NCBI RefSeq assembly: GCF_008124765.1
Contig: NZ_VNHS01000007.1
Span: forward strand, 415,824 to 479,823
From: Paenibacillus methanolicus
Lineage (GTDB): Bacteria > Bacillota > Bacilli > Paenibacillales > Paenibacillaceae
DNA: 64,000 bases
Direction of reading: 5' to 3'
Shown here: positions 17,152 through 26,890 of the stretch, in pieces
Layout of the letters: each line of letters opens with the position of its first letter
Position numbering within the stretch: position 1 is the stretch's first letter
The notes under the pieces: model-generated
Databases searched by the model: none
What the model saw: the letters and a program-made list of their open reading frames with translations, nothing else
What the model was told of the DNA's origin: nothing
Made by a program: the position numbers and the translations under genes

Positions 17152-18051
17152 TCAGGGATGCGGCGGCTGCTTGAGCGCGGAAGGCGGGAAGCCGAATTTT
17201 AACTTGAACGCTTTGGAGAAGTGAGAGACGTTCTCGAAGCCCGTCCGGAAGCACGCCTCGGTGACGGATAACGACGAGTGGGCCAGCAGGTCTTTCGCTC
17301 GATCCAACCGGGCGTTCCGGATCCATTGCAATGGCGACGTGTTGTAGATCGCCTTGAAATCGCGTTTGAAGGCGGACAGGCTGCGTCCGGATAAATAGGC
17401 GAGATCATCCACGGAGACGGGATTGGCGAGATTGGTTTCCACGACGTCCGCGATGCTTCGTCGCGCTTGGCGTTTCGCCTGCGACAACTCGAACCGGAAT
17501 CCGGCGTTTCGTTCGGCGATGCCGAACAAGAGTTCCAACAATTTCACTTTAACCAAGCCATCCTTCACCCGCTCCGGTTCGTGAAAATACGGCTGCAAGG
17601 ATTCGAGATAGCTGAAAAGCCGGTCATCGATCGGATGGACGGAGATCGTCGCCGTGCCGTCGGCCGCCGAATCGGACGGGGCGTCCGCCAGCTGGATAAA
17701 TTCGCGAATGACGTCGTCCTTTAAGAAGAACATCATGTAGTTGAGCGTATAGTCGGAATTCGGCTCCCCGCTTTTCTCGTATTGGATCGCGACGGATTTA
17801 TGGATCAGCACCATATGATGTTTGCGTACCGTATGGACCTCCGTTCCAAACCGGACGGTATAGACCCCTTCAAGGACGAACAAGAGCATATGGTCTTCCA
17901 AGAAAAGCGTCCCCGAGGCGCCTTCCGTGCGCGTGCACGATTCAATGGCGGCCAGTCCGTTCAGCCTTAATATTTTTTGTTGGTGGGAGGCGGTCTTCTC
18001 TAAAGTCCCGGGAATTTTCTTCAATTTGCTCGAGGGCGCAGCCATGGACAT
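17152..18051 (-). CDS. AraC family transcriptional regulator with cupin-like sensor
   Basis: A 299-residue protein. The N-terminal half has a cupin-like ligand fold (HMLLFVLEGVYTVRFGTEVHTV). The C-terminal half carries both AraC helix-turn-helix motifs (VDDLAYLSGRSLSAFKRDFK and ACFRTGFENVSHFSKAFKLKFG). It is on the same strand as, and upstream of, the VOC gene, which is its most obvious target. The AGGAG site (rc TCCTTAGGAGGA) lies just before the start. Confidence 0.9.
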   Translation of the reverse strand: MSMAAPSSKLKKIPGTLEKTASHQQKILRLNGLAAIESCTRTEGASGTLFLEDHMLLFVLEGVYTVRFGTEVHTVRKHHMVLIHKSVAIQYEKSGEPNSDYTLNYMMFFLKDDVIREFIQLADAPSDSAADGTATISVHPIDDRLFSYLESLQPYFHEPERVKDGLVKVKLLELLFGIAERNAGFRFELSQAKRQARRSIADVVETNLANPVSVDDLAYLSGRSLSAFKRDFKAIYNTSPLQWIRNARLDRAKDLLAHSSLSVTEACFRTGFENVSHFSKAFKLKFGFPPSALKQPPHP

Positions 18052-18883
18052 GACTCCTTAGGAGGAATTTGCAGGTATGCGTCCCGATTTTAACATATTT
18101 CTCCACTAGCTAGGGCTACAAAATGTTGATCTCGCGATCCATCAAGGAGGGCAAGGCCAGAACTAGCCTTTGTCCTTTTTTTCATTGCTTTTCCAAATAA
18201 GAAGGTAAGCGTGTCCACAACAGCGGACGTCAAGCGAGAGTCCGCACGCAGCCGAGCAATAGGCACCACCAACAGGTCTCCACCCAAGGCACCCAAGCCC
18301 CGAAAGAAGCTCGAACGAAAGCCTTGTCCGCAAGGACAAAGCGAGCTCACAACGAAAGGACACATCAACGACGGCCGCGCAATGGTCACGCCCCATTCGG
18401 GTGCCTGAGGTAAACCGATGAAGCCAACTAGGACCTATAGTTGACAGGCTTAAGTCTTAGGACGGACTTCAAAACCTACTGAAGCTTTGTCCGCAAGGAC
18501 AAAAGCGTGCCACACTCAAGCCTTCCCGCCGACCGCGAACAAACATGCGAACACGAAATAGGGAGTCCTTAGCGTTTTCAAAGGAAAACGCACTTCGGAA
18601 GCATACGCTTGGGCAAAGTCCTTTGGAGCCTCCTCGGCGGAGGAGGTGGGAGGAGGGAGTAACAAAAGTGGGGTCAAAGGGGGCGAAGCCCTTCTTGTAT
18701 AGACACGGGTGTCCAGAGGGCGAAGCCCTATATCTCTCCTAAAGCCAGGTGGGAGGGGCAACTCCCGACAACTCTCCCCCCTATCCGAAAGCTGTCACCT
18801 CAACGCCGCCAGACTAAAGCGCTATCATAAGCATAACGAACGAAAGCGCAACATGATCGATCAAGGCATGGAGGGAAGCGACG
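18052..18883. other. 832-bp intergenic region without a convincing gene
   Basis: No open frame here has a ribosome site or recognisable protein. The region holds the dispersed repeat described at 18415-18735 and, before it, another hairpin of the same type (CTTGTCC GCAA GGACAAAG near 18323-18341). This suggests an older or partial copy in 18130-18400. The last ~50 bp contain the leader of the sugar ABC operon. Confidence 0.6.
18415..18735. repeat. Dispersed intergenic repeat, copy A
   Basis: Homologous to 50576-50822. Shared blocks, in the same order, include GATGAAGCCAACTAGG, ACTGAAGCTTTGTCCG, AGGACAAAAGCGTGCC, CGCCGACCGCGAACAA, GGGAGTCC, GGGCAAAGTCC, GCGGAGG, CAAAAGT and GGGTCAAA. Copy A carries about 40 extra bases near 18570-18610. 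It contains a TTTGTCC/AGGACAAA hairpin and a G-rich 3' part. No coding frame is conserved between the two copies. Confidence 0.85.
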
Positions 18884-20401
<1,518 letters not shown>

Positions 20402-20416
20402 GGAGTGGACCTCAAC

Positions 20417-21469
20417 ATGAAGCAGAAAGAATGGGGACAGCCCGCATTGGCGGTGAGCCAAGGGGCGCGGCAGACCGTGCCGAAAACCTCTTTTAGCGGC
20501 AGCTTTGCCAAATTCCGGGAGATGGGCCTGCTCGTCTTCATCGTCCTGCTGTGCGCGGGCGTGCAGCTTCGCAACCCGAGCTTCCTCACGTGGGAGAACA
20601 TCAACGATATCGCGACCAACACGGCGATTCTGGCCATTCTGTCCGTAGGCATGATGCTGGTCATCATTACGCGGGGGATCGACCTGTCGATCGGCGCGAC
20701 GCTCGCCCTCTCGGGGATGATCGCCGCCCAGACGGTGCAGCAGATGCCAAGCTTGCATCCGGCCGCCGCGCTGCTGCTCGGGATTGCGGTCGGCATCGTC
20801 TGCGGATGGATCGTCGGGTTTCTCGTCTCCAAGATGGACATTCTCCCGATCATCGCGACGCTCGGGATGATGAACGTGTTCCGCGGCCTGACGTACGAGA
20901 CGAGCGGCGGCAAGTGGGTGAGCGCCCACCAAATGCCCGAGTCGTTCAAGGCGCTGGCGACCGGCACGTTCCTCGGCGTCAATAACTTGATCGTCATCGC
21001 GGTGCTCGTCTATATCGCGGCGTATTATTTCGTCAATCATACGCGCACCGGCAGACGAGTCTACGCGGTCGGCAGCAACCCCGAATCGGCGGCGATCAGC
21101 GGCATCAAGACCGACCGAATCCTGTGGCTCGTGTATACGCTGATGGGCGGATTAACGGGACTGGCCGGCGTGCTGTGGGTATCCAAATTCGCTTCGGCGC
21201 AGGGCGATACCGCGTCCGGCTACGAGTTGAACGTCATCGCGGCGTGCGTGCTCGGCGGCGTCAGCATCGCGGGCGGCTCGGGCAAAGTTTCGGGCATCAT
21301 TCTCGGCTCGGTGCTGCTCGGCATTCTGAATAACGCCTTGCCGATGATCAACGTATCCCCGTTCTGGCAGAGCTGGATCCAGGGCATGATCATCGTCGTC
21401 GCCGTCATCATCAACGCGCTCGTGAAGCGCGGCATCGACCGCAACAACCTGATGAGGAGGAAGATTTGA
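20417..21469 (+). CDS. Sugar ABC transporter permease 1 (RhaP/LsrC-like)
   Basis: ATG 20417 is preferred, 11 bases after AAGGAG; the in-frame GTG at 20405 overlaps that site. The protein has about ten hydrophobic helices and the BPD_transp_2 features of CUT2 permeases (MMLVIITRGIDLSIGATLAL, VIAACVLGGVSIAGGSGKV). It ends at the start of the second permease, so translation is coupled. Two different permease genes, rather than one homodimeric type, point to rhamnose or autoinducer-2 class systems. Confidence 0.92.
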   Translation: MKQKEWGQPALAVSQGARQTVPKTSFSGSFAKFREMGLLVFIVLLCAGVQLRNPSFLTWENINDIATNTAILAILSVGMMLVIITRGIDLSIGATLALSGMIAAQTVQQMPSLHPAAALLLGIAVGIVCGWIVGFLVSKMDILPIIATLGMMNVFRGLTYETSGGKWVSAHQMPESFKALATGTFLGVNNLIVIAVLVYIAAYYFVNHTRTGRRVYAVGSNPESAAISGIKTDRILWLVYTLMGGLTGLAGVLWVSKFASAQGDTASGYELNVIAACVLGGVSIAGGSGKVSGIILGSVLLGILNNALPMINVSPFWQSWIQGMIIVVAVIINALVKRGIDRNNLMRRKI

Positions 21470-21471
21470 GC

Positions 21472-22452
21472 ATGGAACCGAGAGTGCTGCTTAACGAGAG
21501 ACCCTTCACGCTTAAAGGCTTCTTCCTGCAATGGGAATGGATGCTGGCGCTGCTGTTTCTCGCCGTCATCGTCATGAACGTCAATCTATCGGAATTTTTC
21601 TGGGACTACAACAATTTGCGCGACGCGACGATGGGCTTCCTGGACAAAGCGTTCATCGTCCTGCCCATGGCGCTCATCATCATCATGGCCGACATCGATA
21701 TCTCGGTCGCCTCGACGGTCGCGCTGTCCTCGGTCGTCATGGCGGATCTGTATACGCATGGCGTGCCGATGTGGCTGGCGATGCTGATCTGCCTGGCCGT
21801 CGGCGCCGTATGCGGCTTCGTGAACGGTCTGCTCATCGTCAAATTCAAAGAGCTGTCCGCCGTCATCGTGACGCTGGCCACGATGATCATCTACCGCGGC
21901 ATCGCCTATATTTTGCTGGAGGATCAATCGGCCGGCAAATTCCCGGAGTGGTTCAACTTCCTCGGTTGGGGCTATGTCGGAGGCATTCCGTTCATTCTTA
22001 TCGTCTTCGCGGTCTTCGCGGCGCTGTTCGGCGTGCTGCTGCACAGGACGAAATTCGGCAGACGGGTGTACGCGATCGGCAGCAATCCGACGGCGAGCCG
22101 CTACTCCGGCATCCAAGTCGACCGGATCAAAATCATCGTCTTCACGCTCGCCGGACTTATGGCCGCCGTGACCGCCTTGTTCCTGACGTCACGTATGGGC
22201 AGCACCCGTCCGAACATCGCCACCGGTTACGAGTTGGACGTCATCGCGATGGCCGTTCTCGGCGGCATTAGCACGGCAGGGGGCAAAGGACGCATGGTCG
22301 GCGCGATTCTCGCCGTCTTCCTGATCGGGTATCTGCGTTACGGTCTCGGTCTCGTCAATATCTCGGCGCAGACGCTGCTCATCATCATCGGCTTGCTCCT
22401 GATCTTCGCCGTCATGGTGCCGAAGCTCAAGCTGAAGCGGACGGCCCGTTAA
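21472..22452 (+). CDS. Sugar ABC transporter permease 2 (RhaQ/LsrD-like)
   Basis: The start is ATG 21472 or TTG 21466; both follow AGGAGG at 21453, which lies inside the first permease gene. CUT2 features are clear: PMALIIIMADIDISVASTVAL and VIAMAVLGGISTAGGKGRMV. It forms a heterodimeric membrane pore with permease 1. The binding-protein gene follows after 101 bp, a gap long enough for an extra promoter or processing site. Confidence 0.92.
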   Translation: MEPRVLLNERPFTLKGFFLQWEWMLALLFLAVIVMNVNLSEFFWDYNNLRDATMGFLDKAFIVLPMALIIIMADIDISVASTVALSSVVMADLYTHGVPMWLAMLICLAVGAVCGFVNGLLIVKFKELSAVIVTLATMIIYRGIAYILLEDQSAGKFPEWFNFLGWGYVGGIPFILIVFAVFAALFGVLLHRTKFGRRVYAIGSNPTASRYSGIQVDRIKIIVFTLAGLMAAVTALFLTSRMGSTRPNIATGYELDVIAMAVLGGISTAGGKGRMVGAILAVFLIGYLRYGLGLVNISAQTLLIIIGLLLIFAVMVPKLKLKRTAR

Positions 22453-22553
22453 GACGCGGACATTCGTGCCCGGTTCGATACTCGTCGGTCCTCCGGGGAT
22501 CGGTTGGTATATAGAGAGGCGTATCACGTTCAATAAAAGGGAGGAAGAAAAAA

Positions 22554-23630
22554 GTGAAAAAGATGATGACCTTGGGATTAACCGCCGTGATGGCCGTCTC
22601 GCTCTTGGCGGGCTGCGGCAGCAATAACAATGCGGGAAGCGGAGAGAGCGGAGGCGCCAACGCGGCGGCCGATGCGAGCAACGGCGCGGATGCCGGCGGC
22701 AAGAAGAAGTTCGCCATTATTTTCAAGAATACGGGCAATCCTTACGGCGAGAAAATGATGGAAGGCTTCAAGAAAGCGATCGAGGAGAAGGGCGACGAGG
22801 CCATTCTGAAGGCGCCGGACCAGCCGACCGCGGAAGCGCAAATACAAATGATCGAGGAGCTTATCTCGCAGAAGGTCGACTCGATCTCCATCGCGGGCAA
22901 CGATCCGGACGCGCTGCAGCCGGCGCTGACCAAGGCGATGAAGGCGGGCATTAAAGTGTCGTCGCTCGATTCGGCCGTCAACGCGCAGAGCCGCAACACG
23001 CACGTCAACCAGGCCGATCCGGAGCGCATCGGCCGGACGCTCATCCAAGGCGTATCCGAGATGATCGGCGGCGAAGGCGAGATCGCGATCTTGAGCGCGA
23101 CGAGCCAGGCGACGAACCAGAACACCTGGATCGAGTGGATGAAGAAGGAGCTCGAGGACCCGAAATACGCGAACGTGAAGCTCGTTAAAGTCGCATACGG
23201 CGACGACCTGCGCGACAAGAGCGTCTCCGAGACCGAAGCGCTGCTCAAGTCGTACCCGAACCTGAAGGGCATCATCGCGCCGACGACGGTCGGCATCGCG
23301 GCTGCGGGCAAGGTGCTCACGGACAAAGGCTTGAAGGACAAAGTGAAGCTGACCGGTCTGGGCCTGCCGAGCGAGATGGCGGAGTATATTGAAAGCGGCG
23401 TCTGTCCGTGGATGTACCTGTGGAATCCGATCGACGTCGGCTATCTGGCCGGCTTCGCGGCCGAAGGGCTTGTAGCAGGCGAGATTACCGGCGCGACGGG
23501 CGAGAAGTTCACGGCGGGCAGCCTCGGCGAGAAAGAGATCGTCGCGGACGGCGACGGCACGCAGATCATGCTCGGCGATCCGTTCAAGTTCGACGCCGGC
23601 AACATCGCGGAGTGGAAAGAGGTTTACTAA
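22554..23630 (+). CDS. Rhamnose/autoinducer-2-type substrate-binding lipoprotein
   Basis: A 358-residue lipoprotein, GTG start after GGGAGGAAG, lipobox LAGC with Cys21. A Gly/Asn/Ala-rich linker follows. Ligand-domain motifs FAIIFKNTGNPYGEKMMEGF, VDSISIAGNDPDALQPAL, LTGLGLPSEMAEYI and LWNPIDVGYLAGF match the RhaS-like group of Peripla_BP_4 proteins. It is paralogous to the sensor lipoprotein at 7002-8054. It delivers the sugar to the importer encoded just upstream. The ligand could be rhamnose, another deoxyhexose or autoinducer-2. Confidence 0.9.
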   Translation: MKKMMTLGLTAVMAVSLLAGCGSNNNAGSGESGGANAAADASNGADAGGKKKFAIIFKNTGNPYGEKMMEGFKKAIEEKGDEAILKAPDQPTAEAQIQMIEELISQKVDSISIAGNDPDALQPALTKAMKAGIKVSSLDSAVNAQSRNTHVNQADPERIGRTLIQGVSEMIGGEGEIAILSATSQATNQNTWIEWMKKELEDPKYANVKLVKVAYGDDLRDKSVSETEALLKSYPNLKGIIAPTTVGIAAAGKVLTDKGLKDKVKLTGLGLPSEMAEYIESGVCPWMYLWNPIDVGYLAGFAAEGLVAGEITGATGEKFTAGSLGEKEIVADGDGTQIMLGDPFKFDAGNIAEWKEVY

Positions 23631-23645
23631 GCGCTTCATTCTCAG

Positions 23646-23688
23646 ACGTCTTCTTGCCCTCTCACGAGCGGCGGAAGACGTTTTTATT
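23646..23688 (+). terminator. Intrinsic terminator of the sugar ABC operon
   Basis: Stem ACGTCTTC/GAAGACGT followed by TTTTTATTT. Confidence 0.85.
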
Positions 23689-23794
23689 TCGCGGCCATTC
23701 GGAATTGAGCCTAGGCTGATTGCCGTATCGATGGTTAGTCCATCCGAACGCCCGGCATACACTAGCCGAGAGAGCATGCGAATGGAGGATGATC

Positions 23795-24454
23795 ATGACG
23801 CTGCCAGCAGGTCCGTACAACCAATTCGTTCGATTTATCGGCGTTAATCCCGCTACCCCATTTCATGCCGAATCGCTATCGCCGCGTATCGCGCCTACCG
23901 CTTTCATCGGGCCGTTCTCGAGCGTGATCGGCGGCGTTGCGATCGGCGATCGCGTTTTTGTCGCGCCCAATGTCAGCATACGCGCGGACGAGGGAACGCC
24001 GTTCCATATCGGAGAGGGGAGCAATCTGCAAGACGGCGTCATTCTGCATGGCCTCAAGGATGGCCGCGTGCTCGTCGGCGGGCAACCGTACTCGATCTAC
24101 GTCGATCGATCGGTTTCGTTGGCGCACGGCGCGATCGTGCATGGTCCCGCCTATATCGGGGAGCAATCGTTTGTCGGCTTTCAATCCTTGGTGTTTCAAG
24201 CCATTGTCGGGAGCAACGTGCATATCGCCAATAACGCCGTCGTCATCGGGAACGTCACCATTGCCAATGATCGCTTCGTTCCGCCGGGCGCCATGATCGA
24301 CACGCAGGAGAAAGCCGACCGATTAAAGCCGATCCCGCAGGACAAAGAAGCGTTCGCGGCGGAAGTGCAGCGCGTCAACCGCGAGTTCGCCGCGAGCTAC
24401 TCCCTGATGTTCGGCAAGCGCCGCTGCTCGTGCGGAATCGCTTGCGACGCATGA
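23795..24454 (+). CDS. Gamma-carbonic-anhydrase-like hexapeptide-repeat protein
   Basis: The start ATG 23795 is six bases after GGAGG (219 aa). The left-handed beta-helix is built from hexapeptide repeats (GPFSSVIGGVAIGDRVFVAP and onward). His residues in VILHGL and LAHGAIVHGP stand where gamma-carbonic anhydrases bind zinc. The C-terminal tail (KEAFAAEVQRVNREFAASYS) fits the CamH-like group. It is probably a zinc or iron carbonate dehydratase; acyltransferases share the fold, so activity is not proven. Single-gene unit with a terminator directly after it. Confidence 0.82.
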   Translation: MTLPAGPYNQFVRFIGVNPATPFHAESLSPRIAPTAFIGPFSSVIGGVAIGDRVFVAPNVSIRADEGTPFHIGEGSNLQDGVILHGLKDGRVLVGGQPYSIYVDRSVSLAHGAIVHGPAYIGEQSFVGFQSLVFQAIVGSNVHIANNAVVIGNVTIANDRFVPPGAMIDTQEKADRLKPIPQDKEAFAAEVQRVNREFAASYSLMFGKRRCSCGIACDA

Positions 24455-24458
24455 ACAC

Positions 24459-24502
24459 GAATAGGGCTGGCAGAATACGAAGATCCCGCCAGCCCTCTAT
24501 TC
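24459..24502. terminator. Bidirectional terminator
   Basis: GAATAGGGCTGGC pairs with GCCAGCCCTCTATTC between two convergent genes. Confidence 0.75.
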
Positions 24503-24503
24503 G

Positions 24504-26048
24504 TTATTCGTCTGCCCCAATGTTCACGGAGCGCCCCCGAATCCTATCTTGACCGTCGATGTCCAAGGTGCCAAGGGCAAAGCCGTACGATTGGCCGGCA
24601 TCGATGGCCGGGGAAGTCGGCTTGACGTGAAAGTTGCTGGCCGCCGCGTTCGCGAACCCAGGATCGGCGAAGATCGAATGCGCGTCGTTGCCGGTACGAG
24701 ACTTGTAGGCGGCGGAACCGACGTAGGTTTTATTTTTCCACACCCATGTCGCCTTCGAACGATTCCCGGCCGCGTAGTACAGATTGTAGTCGACCGTGTT
24801 GCCCGCGTTTGAAGTGAATTCGTTATAGATGAAGACGTTGGACGCGCCTGCATAAATAATGTTGTTCGCGATTCGATTATTCTTCGTATTGTGCTGCAGC
24901 AGAATCTGGCCGCCGCCTGTATTCAACGTATCATTAAGATAGAGGGTATTATTCATGATCGCGCTGTTCACGGTCGCGCCTCGCTCGCGATCGTAACCGC
25001 CCATCGCGATGCCCGTATAACGGTTCTGGTAGACGACGTTGCTTCGCACGGTAATGCCGCTTGTGGACCTCCCGGCATGTTCGCTGGCGATTTCGATGCC
25101 GATGTCGTTCTTGTAGCTGTAATTTCGTTCGATGATGCTGTTCTTCCCGCCATCGACATAGATGCCCCCGGCAGAATTGCTGTCGTTCGGCAGCGATCGG
25201 CCGTAGGAGGGGTTGTAATTGGACGTAATGTTGGCGATGCGATTGCCGCTTACGCGTCCGTTGCGGGCTTGATCGTAGGCCGGATCCGGCGCGACGCCCT
25301 CGAAGCCGATGAGATCGATGCCGATATTATCATTATCGTGAATCGAATTGTTCGTGATGACGAAATCGGTCACGTTGCCGTTGACGACGAGAGATTCGCT
25401 GGAGCCGAGCACCAGATTGTAGAGCTCGTTGCCGTCTATCGCGACATGATGGATCGAAGCAGGGGCATTCGTACCGTACACCGCGATTCCGTGCGCATCT
25501 CGGCCGATCAGATCGCCGCCCTTCGGCACGGCGGTATTGGCGATATTGTGCACCTTATTGCTTCTTATCTGGATATGACCGCCCGAACCGTGCACATAGA
25601 TGCCGATGGGCAGCCGATCTCGCTTGGCTGTCTTGAGATTGCGGATTTCGAATCCTTGAACCGTAATGTAGCTGGCATCTTCGATCTCGATCATTCCCAG
25701 CCGGTCCTCGATCGGAAGGCCGGATCCATCGAGGATCGCGCGTTCCTTCGGATAGCTTGCGAACGTGATGGGACCGTCTTCAGCCGATCCGGAGCGGGTG
25801 ATGCGTAGCTGCTCCTTATACACGCCGCCTCGTACATACACGGTGCTGCCTGGCTGCGCGACGTCAGCCGCATGCCGGAGCGTTCGCCAAGGCGATTGTT
25901 TGGTCCCCGCGTTGCGATCATCGCCTTGGACGCTTACATAATAGGCCGAGGCGGCAGAGGCAGGAGAGATCTCCTGCCGGCTCGCCGTCATGCCTGCAAG
26001 CACGGCTGATGCCAGCAACAGAATGCGGAACGTAAGCGTGATAGACAT
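24504..26048 (-). CDS. Secreted right-handed beta-helix protein (pectate-lyase-like fold)
   Basis: A 514-residue exported protein with an N-terminal signal peptide (LTFRILLLASAVLAGMTA). The opening AYYVSVQGDDRNAGTKQSPW is the DUF1565-type entry of many polysaccharide lyases and NosD-like proteins. It is followed by many parallel beta-helix turns rich in Asn and Ile (IERNYSYKNDIGIEI, NRIANNIIYAG). It could be a lyase or epimerase acting on an acidic polysaccharide; no catalytic residues can be assigned from sequence alone. It is followed by the shared terminator at 24459-24502. Confidence 0.85.
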   Translation of the reverse strand: MSITLTFRILLLASAVLAGMTASRQEISPASAASAYYVSVQGDDRNAGTKQSPWRTLRHAADVAQPGSTVYVRGGVYKEQLRITRSGSAEDGPITFASYPKERAILDGSGLPIEDRLGMIEIEDASYITVQGFEIRNLKTAKRDRLPIGIYVHGSGGHIQIRSNKVHNIANTAVPKGGDLIGRDAHGIAVYGTNAPASIHHVAIDGNELYNLVLGSSESLVVNGNVTDFVITNNSIHDNDNIGIDLIGFEGVAPDPAYDQARNGRVSGNRIANITSNYNPSYGRSLPNDSNSAGGIYVDGGKNSIIERNYSYKNDIGIEIASEHAGRSTSGITVRSNVVYQNRYTGIAMGGYDRERGATVNSAIMNNTLYLNDTLNTGGGQILLQHNTKNNRIANNIIYAGASNVFIYNEFTSNAGNTVDYNLYYAAGNRSKATWVWKNKTYVGSAAYKSRTGNDAHSIFADPGFANAAASNFHVKPTSPAIDAGQSYGFALGTLDIDGQDRIRGRSVNIGADE

Positions 26049-26153
26049 GGAGAGAGGGTCCGCCTTCCAGTATTGGTTTATTCTAATGATACCAGAGACG
26101 CGCGCGATCGTTCTTGTGCCATGCGTAAGTAATGCGCGATGCCTAATGCCTCA

Positions 26154-26813
26154 TCAGGATTTCTCCGCACGCGGATCGACTCCCTTGATTAAGAGCCACA
26201 GCGGGAGAACAATCTCGAATATGGCCCCCGGGATATACAGCACGGCTCCGGTGTCTATGCCGGCGATCGCCAGGCAGCTGCTGGTCAGCAAACCGCCATA
26301 CCCGATGAAGCCGATCGCGGACAACACGCGCGGAACCAGCTTCGACCGGTAGAGGACATAACAGAAGAGCAAGCTGCCTATGCTCAGCACGGCCATCGCC
26401 AATTCGAAGAGCATGTAATGCGCGTCCGCCGCAGCATTGGCGATCGCTTGGAGATACGAACGATCCGATGCTTCCGCCGCCGCATATTCGTCGCCGAGCG
26501 CGATGAGCACGAGCGGGCCGGCTAAACTAATGATGAGAATCGCGGACTCGATGATGCGGGAACCGAAGTACCCTAGCGAGAACGCCTCGTGATGTTTGCG
26601 TAGAATCGGGTAGAGCAGCATCCCGATTCCCAGAACCGCGATCGCGTTAATCAACTCCAACAACAACCCCGCGACTATGTTTGTTCGGCTCGCAGCCAGA
26701 CCCTCGAGAAATTCGGACTGCTGAAGAACGGGATTCAAGAGCCCGCTCCCGATCAAATAGGCCGCCGTCGATACCAGAAATAATGCCCCTGCCACCCTTG
26801 CCATCCACTTCAT
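26154..26813 (-). CDS. DUF4386 family membrane protein
   Basis: A 219-residue protein with about six hydrophobic helices (ARVAGALFLVSTAAYLIG at the N terminus; LVPRVLSAIGFIGYGGLL near the C terminus), matching the DUF4386 pattern. Function is unknown. DUF4386 genes commonly lie beside LuxR/MalT-type regulators such as the one 77 bp upstream on the same strand, so the two are likely co-regulated. Confidence 0.82.
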   Translation of the reverse strand: MKWMARVAGALFLVSTAAYLIGSGLLNPVLQQSEFLEGLAASRTNIVAGLLLELINAIAVLGIGMLLYPILRKHHEAFSLGYFGSRIIESAILIISLAGPLVLIALGDEYAAAEASDRSYLQAIANAAADAHYMLFELAMAVLSIGSLLFCYVLYRSKLVPRVLSAIGFIGYGGLLTSSCLAIAGIDTGAVLYIPGAIFEIVLPLWLLIKGVDPRAEKS

Positions 26814-26890
26814 GCTTATCTCCCCCTTGGCTCATGTTAGTAGGATTATAGCGAAGGGGGCATGGGGTTCAGTAGACACTTTAGTGTGGT

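Noticed and set aside
18130..18770. Protein-coding genes in the gap before the sugar ABC operon
   Set aside because: Frames are short, lack ribosome sites and are not conserved between the two repeat copies.
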